A program made the position numbers and the translations under genes. From assembly GCA_018302985.1 (NCBI GenBank), contig JAGVZA010000004.1:1-64000 (forward strand): 64,000 bases of DNA. Direction: 5' to 3'. Of the stretch, positions 60,052 to 64,000 are shown one piece after another; positions within the stretch are counted from its first letter, which is position 1; each line of letters starts with the position of its first letter. The notes beneath the pieces were generated by a model. It was given only the letters and a program-made list of their open reading frames with translations, did not search any database and was not told the origin of the DNA. This DNA comes from Candidatus Woesearchaeota archaeon (GTDB lineage: Archaea; Nanobdellota; Nanobdellia; SCGC-AAA011-G17; UBA489).

Positions 60052-60602
60052 TTTAGTAATTGCTGAAGGGAAATAGATCTACTAAGGGCTTGTGCCTCTT
60101 GTTGTCTTTGTTGTCTTAACTTTTCTATTCTTTGTTCTAATATTCCTATTTCATCTTCACATCTTAAATGTCCTTCTACATTTTGTGCCATAATTGCTTG
60201 GTATCTGTCCATCCATTCTCTTATTTTTGCATCAGCAACATTTTCTCCACTTACTACTTCAAATCTTCCTCTCCCAATTATTAGATGCCTATCTTCTACT
60301 TTCAAGGTATTCGCTGGGTCTATTTTTACTATAAGATCTACAATGGTTCCCGGACTGTATAATCTACAGCTTTCTTCTACTTTTGACCCATCATATTCTC
60401 TTACTCCCACATCATAATTTCTTGTGAATATTCGAAGGGATTCTACCAGCCATTGTCTCCTTATTACCTCTCTTGAAAATCTAAGATTAGACTCTCCAAT
60501 TGCTTGATCTACAAGTAAATTATTATTTTCATCAGCAACAACTAGCACTTGCTCAGCTTTATCCTTTCTGTTTTTAAGAGTGTAGAGTCTTAGATCTGTC
60601 AT
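60048..60602 (-). CDS. Unknown protein with C-terminal coiled coil
   Basis: 184 residues from ATG 60602. Beta-rich first 110 residues (LYTLKNRKDKAEQVLVVADE), then a helical Gln/Arg-rich coiled coil (GILEQRIEKLRQQRQQEAQA). No recognised family. Convergent with trxB (4-nt overlap), divergent to VKOR. Confidence 0.55.
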   Translation of the reverse strand: MTDLRLYTLKNRKDKAEQVLVVADENNNLLVDQAIGESNLRFSREVIRRQWLVESLRIFTRNYDVGVREYDGSKVEESCRLYSPGTIVDLIVKIDPANTLKVEDRHLIIGRGRFEVVSGENVADAKIREWMDRYQAIMAQNVEGHLRCEDEIGILEQRIEKLRQQRQQEAQALSRSISLQQLLN

Positions 60603-60679
60603 TGTCACTACTATTAAGTTATATATTACTTATAAAGCTTTCCATCATTTTTATATATAATGTTGATTCCTGCCTTCTT

Positions 60680-61075
60680 ATGCTTACTCTTCAAATCCTG
60701 GCATTCTTGGGATTTCTAGTTTCCCTCTATGCTTACACTGTAGAACGCAATGCTAGAAATCCTGACTACAAAGCTTTCTGTGATTTTAAAGATTCTATGT
60801 CTTGTACCAAGGCTTTTACTAGCCCTTATGGAAAACTCTTTGGAGTTTCGAATGCTTTAGGAGGATTAGTGTTTTATGCAGTGACTTTTCTTCTTACTTT
60901 CTTTGGACAAACTACTTTTATTTTTATTCTTTCTCTGGTTTCCTTCTGGGGAACACTCTACTTAGCATATCTTTCTTATTTCAAAATGAAGAACTTCTGT
61001 GTGGTGTGCCATATTATTTATGTGATTAATCTTCTCTTATTTATTTTTGCAATACGCGTTTTACTTGCGGCTTAA
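60680..61075 (+). CDS. VKOR family membrane disulfide oxidoreductase
   Basis: Start ATG 60680 (TATA TTTTATATATAA about 28 nt upstream); the tracked start is too early. 131 residues, four TM helices, with loop Cys pair CDFKDSMSCTKAF and the active CxxC FCVVCHIIYV. VKOR oxidises Dsb-type proteins and passes electrons to quinone, making disulfides outside the cytoplasm. Short form without a fused thioredoxin. Confidence 0.92.
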   Translation: MLTLQILAFLGFLVSLYAYTVERNARNPDYKAFCDFKDSMSCTKAFTSPYGKLFGVSNALGGLVFYAVTFLLTFFGQTTFIFILSLVSFWGTLYLAYLSYFKMKNFCVVCHIIYVINLLLFIFAIRVLLAA

Positions 61076-61830
61076 CTTTTACTAGAAGTCCATAATAAGT
61101 TAAAGTACTCAATAAAGCTCTTTGCAACATCAGCAGACTTAATGGAGATCGCACTCATTTTCCTGCCAAAAATAATAATAATTGTTTTATTTTTATAGAC
61201 ATTAATAGCAACTGGCGAAGTATGCTGGATATATCTTGTTGTAGTATCTGGATATTTTTTTGAAGAATAGAGTTGTTCAGTAGACTCTTTTTGGCTTAGA
61301 TTAAATAACATTTTTGTTTTTATTCCTTTCTCTCTTCTCCAGATATGTACTTTTTCAAAGAATGCTTGCACTATTTCTTCATCAACTCCTTTAGTGCCAC
61401 CAATAACATAGCAAGTATCTCCCTTATGCATAGCCTCAATCTGCTCCTTGAAAATGAGCTCTAATCCTTTTAATCCACTGATGAGTTCTACTTCTTGTTC
61501 CTCTTTTGATGATCCATAGAGACTTAGTAAATTAGGAAGAATTGATTTTACTTCTGCTTCTGTCCTGGAAATCTGTTGTTTTTTATCTTCCAAATATCCT
61601 AAAATCTGCTTGGGATTAGTGGGTTTAAAATGTTTAATGTTATTCTGCATGTATATAGAGACTAGACCTTTTCCCTGGAGTTTTTCTAGAATCTCATAGA
61701 CTTTTGATCCTGAAATTCCTGATTTATTTACTATTTCTCCTCTGGTTGAGTCTCCTAATTCTAAAAGCGCCAGATAGACTTTGGTTTCAGACTCTGTTAG
61801 TCCTATTTCCTTCAGTATTTCAGTTCTCAT
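61072..61830 (-). CDS. TrmB family transcriptional regulator (4)
   Basis: 252 residues. wHTH IGLTESETKVYLALLELGDS with GSKVYEILEKLQGKGLV; C-terminal VELISGLKGLELIFKEQ. Divergent to a methyltransferase-membrane protein pair, echoing TrmB2. A 10-bp palindrome lies between its TATA and ATG. Convergent overlap of 4 nt with VKOR. Confidence 0.9.
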   Translation of the reverse strand: MRTEILKEIGLTESETKVYLALLELGDSTRGEIVNKSGISGSKVYEILEKLQGKGLVSIYMQNNIKHFKPTNPKQILGYLEDKKQQISRTEAEVKSILPNLLSLYGSSKEEQEVELISGLKGLELIFKEQIEAMHKGDTCYVIGGTKGVDEEIVQAFFEKVHIWRREKGIKTKMLFNLSQKESTEQLYSSKKYPDTTTRYIQHTSPVAINVYKNKTIIIIFGRKMSAISIKSADVAKSFIEYFNLLWTSSKS

Positions 61831-61842
61831 TAGTCCCCCATA

Positions 61843-61852
61843 AGGGTACCCT
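61843..61852. promoter_or_regulatory. Perfect palindrome AGGGTACCCT, TrmB4 operator candidate
   Basis: Lies 13 nt from the TrmB4 ATG and just downstream of its TATA (TTTAAATATTA, about 61855-61865), i.e. over the transcription start region. Position fits autorepression. Confidence 0.55.
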
Positions 61853-61915
61853 AATATTTAAATATTATTGTTTTAATATACTATTAATTAGTAGTTACAT
61901 ATTACCAAAATTAAA

Positions 61916-62689
61916 ATGAAAGAAAAATTAGTATATGACCGAAAAGAAGGGGAAGAGGATATTTACGCAGCCTGGCTTAGAAATGCTGATGAAAGGCAGG
62001 TACTTGAAAGAGCGTTAGAGGAAAGACTTGATGAATGGTGTTTGACTCAGAGCGATAAACCTTTTGAAATTGTAGACATAGGTTGTGGAAGAGGCTCTGC
62101 AGCAGCAAAACTGTTTAAAGTACTAGAAAAAAGAGGCATAGTATATCAATATACAGGAGTTGAACCTTCACAAATTCAGTTAGATCAGTTTAGGAGCAAA
62201 CTTGGAGAAGATAAAAATAAGAGATTAGTATGTTCTACCTTGGAAGAATTTGACCCAACTGAAACCTTTGATCTGACTTATGCAGTTCATCCTCTTTACT
62301 ATGTCCCAGATATGGTTACTGCACTAAAGAAAATGCTCTCTTTTTCTAGAAGATTATTGATTGCACATCATGGAGTAAAGGGAATTAACGAAGCTCACCA
62401 ACAATTTAGACAATATGTAAGGAAGGGTCCACATATTATTAGCACTCACGAAGATGTAACTAGAGCACTTGATGAACTAGGGGTTGATTATATGCTACAA
62501 GTTTACCCAACTAGAACTAATATTCAATCTTGTAAAGACCCTAATAATCCTGAAGGGAGAAACATGATAAAATTCTTCTTAGAGCAACCAGACTTACCAG
62601 AAAGTGTCATTGAAGAGGTAAGCAAATATTTTTCAAGAACTAAATTAGATTATATGATTCATGATTTAGGATTGATTATAACAAAATGA
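61916..62689 (+). CDS. Class I SAM-dependent methyltransferase
   Basis: 257 residues. Motif I FEIVDIGCGRGSAAAKLF, YTGVEPSQIQLDQF, then LTYAVHPLYYVPDM. Small-molecule or protein target unknown. Divergent to TrmB4. Followed after 22 nt, with a good SD, by a membrane protein. Confidence 0.85.
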   Translation: MKEKLVYDRKEGEEDIYAAWLRNADERQVLERALEERLDEWCLTQSDKPFEIVDIGCGRGSAAAKLFKVLEKRGIVYQYTGVEPSQIQLDQFRSKLGEDKNKRLVCSTLEEFDPTETFDLTYAVHPLYYVPDMVTALKKMLSFSRRLLIAHHGVKGINEAHQQFRQYVRKGPHIISTHEDVTRALDELGVDYMLQVYPTRTNIQSCKDPNNPEGRNMIKFFLEQPDLPESVIEEVSKYFSRTKLDYMIHDLGLIITK

Positions 62690-62711
62690 GATTTAAGGAG
62701 GAACAACAACA

Positions 62712-63140
62712 ATGACAACCATCAAACAACGACTTATGAACTTAGGAAAAACTATTAAAGATGCTGCTTACTGGACTACTTATTATACAGTAGGATTTAG
62801 CAGCGTAAACGGCTTAGGAAACGGTCTTGCAAATTACCAGCAAGGAAAGGATTTTAGTGATGGTTTTGGTGAAGCTTATGTTAATAACTTTGCACCAGGA
62901 TTAGCAATCAACTTACTTTACCCTATGGCACACAACCTTATGCAGAAGACAGATCATTATCGTCTCTTTGCAAACTTATTTAATGTAGCAGTTGGAGCAG
63001 CATTTGTAGGTCTACATGCACATTTGGGAACAGAGAATCCTTTGACAGCAGTTCTTCCCTCAATAGGTGCTGGAGCTGTTATGACTAATGCACAAGTAAG
63101 CCAAGTGCAACGAACTCTTGAAAAGAGAATACAAGAATAA
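62712..63140 (+). CDS. Small membrane protein co-operonic with the methyltransferase
   Basis: 142 residues, hydrophobic stretches at about 63-80 and 88-125. AAGGAGG lies 9-10 nt before the ATG. No recognised family. Confidence 0.55.
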   Translation: MTTIKQRLMNLGKTIKDAAYWTTYYTVGFSSVNGLGNGLANYQQGKDFSDGFGEAYVNNFAPGLAINLLYPMAHNLMQKTDHYRLFANLFNVAVGAAFVGLHAHLGTENPLTAVLPSIGAGAVMTNAQVSQVQRTLEKRIQE

Positions 63141-63165
63141 ATAGGGTATTTGACAGATAATTTTT

Positions 63166-63561
63166 CTATTTGTAGACTATTTCTAATTTTATTCTTTCTG
63201 GATCTTCAAAGAACACTGCATAATAGTCTTTTGTGTATTCTGGAAATGCTTTTGGAGTGTTATAGAGAGTTTTTATTTTTCTTTTTGCTAGAAACTCTTT
63301 GGTAAATTTATCTACCTCTTCTTTTTTCTCTACTTTGAATGCAATATGATTTAAACCAGGATCTTTTCTATGGAATTTTTTTATTTGATGCTTTTCCTCT
63401 GTTTTCATTATCCAAAAATCTACTGTCCCATTAGTCATCCCTAGATATTCTTCATCCTCATCGATGATTCTATACTCAAAATACTGCAGCAACTCTTTAT
63501 AGAAATGAATTGCACTTGGAGTAGTAACATTAATTTGTAAGTGATAGACTGATGCTTTCAT
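63166..63561 (-). CDS. VOC (glyoxalase) superfamily protein
   Basis: 131 residues, two beta-alpha-beta-beta-beta units. VYHLQINVTTPSAIHFYKEL then GLNHIAFKVEKKEEVDKF and EDPERIKLEIVYK are the typical metal positions (H, H, E). Substrate unknown. Confidence 0.85.
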   Translation of the reverse strand: MKASVYHLQINVTTPSAIHFYKELLQYFEYRIIDEDEEYLGMTNGTVDFWIMKTEEKHQIKKFHRKDPGLNHIAFKVEKKEEVDKFTKEFLAKRKIKTLYNTPKAFPEYTKDYYAVFFEDPERIKLEIVYK

Positions 63562-63625
63562 ACCTTATCCACTAAAGATATATTTAAATACCTTTTCTTC
63601 TTTCCAAATCAAAAGGTGTTACAAA

Positions 63626-64000
63626 GTGGTTGAAGTTGATGATTTTGGTCCTGAAAAAATTCTAGAAGTGTATAATCCTAAAGTAGGTTTGCACGGCTAT
63701 CTTGTAATCGATAACACTGCGTTAGGTCCAGGCAAGGGTGGCATTAGAATGACTCCTTCAGTTTCTATGGATGAAGTTGCTAAATTAGCTAGAACTATGA
63801 CTTGGAAATGTGCGTTAGCAGACTTGCCTTTTGGCGGTGCTAAGTCAGGTATTATCGCAGATCCCAAAGTGATTACTAAACAAAAAAAGATGGAATTAGT
63901 TAAAGCTTTTGCAGAAGCATTGAAACCTCTTTGCCCTTCACAATATATTGCTGCTCCAGATATTAATACAGCAGAAGAAGAAATGAAAGTGTTTGTTCAA
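63626..64000 (+). CDS. Glutamate/leucine dehydrogenase family, 5' part (cut by window edge)
   Basis: Not in the ORF track because it runs off the end. Start GTG 63626 with AGGTG 8 nt upstream. 125 residues so far: dimerisation domain with GPGKGGIRMTPS and the catalytic Lys region ALADLPFGGAKSGI. Oxidative deamination of an amino acid with NAD(P). Glu versus Leu specificity needs the rest of the sequence. Confidence 0.88.
   Translation, partial: MVEVDDFGPEKILEVYNPKVGLHGYLVIDNTALGPGKGGIRMTPSVSMDEVAKLARTMTWKCALADLPFGGAKSGIIADPKVITKQKKMELVKAFAEALKPLCPSQYIAAPDINTAEEEMKVFVQ

Overview
The window is archaeal. It opens with the 5' end of a 16S rRNA gene on the minus strand and carries a group II chaperonin (thermosome), a Kae1-type tRNA modification ATPase, a small primase subunit of the archaeo-eukaryotic fold, the tiny ribosomal protein eL41, an archaeal intron-containing tRNA, four TrmB-type regulators and many TATA-driven leaderless genes. 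The AT-rich composition, dense small genes, many short membrane proteins and scavenging-type metabolism suggest a DPANN archaeon of the Woesearchaeota/Pacearchaeota kind. That placement is inference; only a short piece of 16S is present.

Layout. 1-2.6 kb: 16S 5' end, its promoter, eL41, a DUF378 membrane protein, a glycosyltransferase with TPRs and a MIP18-type Fe-S assembly protein. 2.6-6.7 kb: a pyruvate/2-oxoacid dehydrogenase operon (E1alpha, lipoate ligase, E1beta, E2) in which E1beta has an internal out-of-frame deletion. 6.7-9.6 kb: an autoregulated small wHTH gene, a thioredoxin-like protein and an AbiE-like toxin/antitoxin pair. 9.7-15.3 kb: paired two-TM proteins, an APC permease, a FabH-like synthase, and a two-gene membrane/helical cassette beside tRNA-Glu. 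15.4-25 kb: a Dcd-family protein, DoxX, a beta-propeller, tRNA-Ile(UAU) with an intron, a large surface protein, LemA-HtpX, TrmB and a solute-binding protein. 24.5-36 kb: BRO antirepressor-like protein, OLA1/YchF GTPase, tandem-ThyX protein, thymidylate kinase, AlaX, GGDEF-MazG pair, PriS, Kae1 and an ATPase-less secretion-ATPase N-domain. 36-48 kb: tyrosine-rich secreted pair, thermosome operon, TrmB with methyltransferase, PLD enzyme, Cas4-like nuclease, presenilin-type protease, TauD-like oxygenase and two micro-genes missed by the ORF track (DUF5522 and a zinc ribbon). 48-64 kb: YVTN propeller, a candidate structured RNA, thymidine kinase, an aminotransferase, TrmB-MFS, zinc ribbon, thioredoxin reductase, VKOR, TrmB with methyltransferase, a VOC protein and the start of a glutamate-dehydrogenase-type gene.

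How it works together. Deoxynucleotide supply is well represented (Dcd family, ThyX-like, Tmk, Tdk, MazG). So is disulfide chemistry (Trx-like CPHC protein, TrxR, VKOR). Transcription signals are unusually readable. A TATA box centred about 25-29 nt upstream of the ATG is the rule, and both tRNA genes show nearly the same spacing to their mature 5' ends. Four promoters (BRO protein, an 88-aa protein, Cas4-like nuclease and a candidate ncRNA) share a TTCTCAAA-containing element 24-25 nt upstream of the TATA centre. Each of the four TrmB genes is divergent to a neighbour and has its own distinct palindrome in the shared intergenic region. These two promoter patterns are the strongest candidates here for undescribed regulation.
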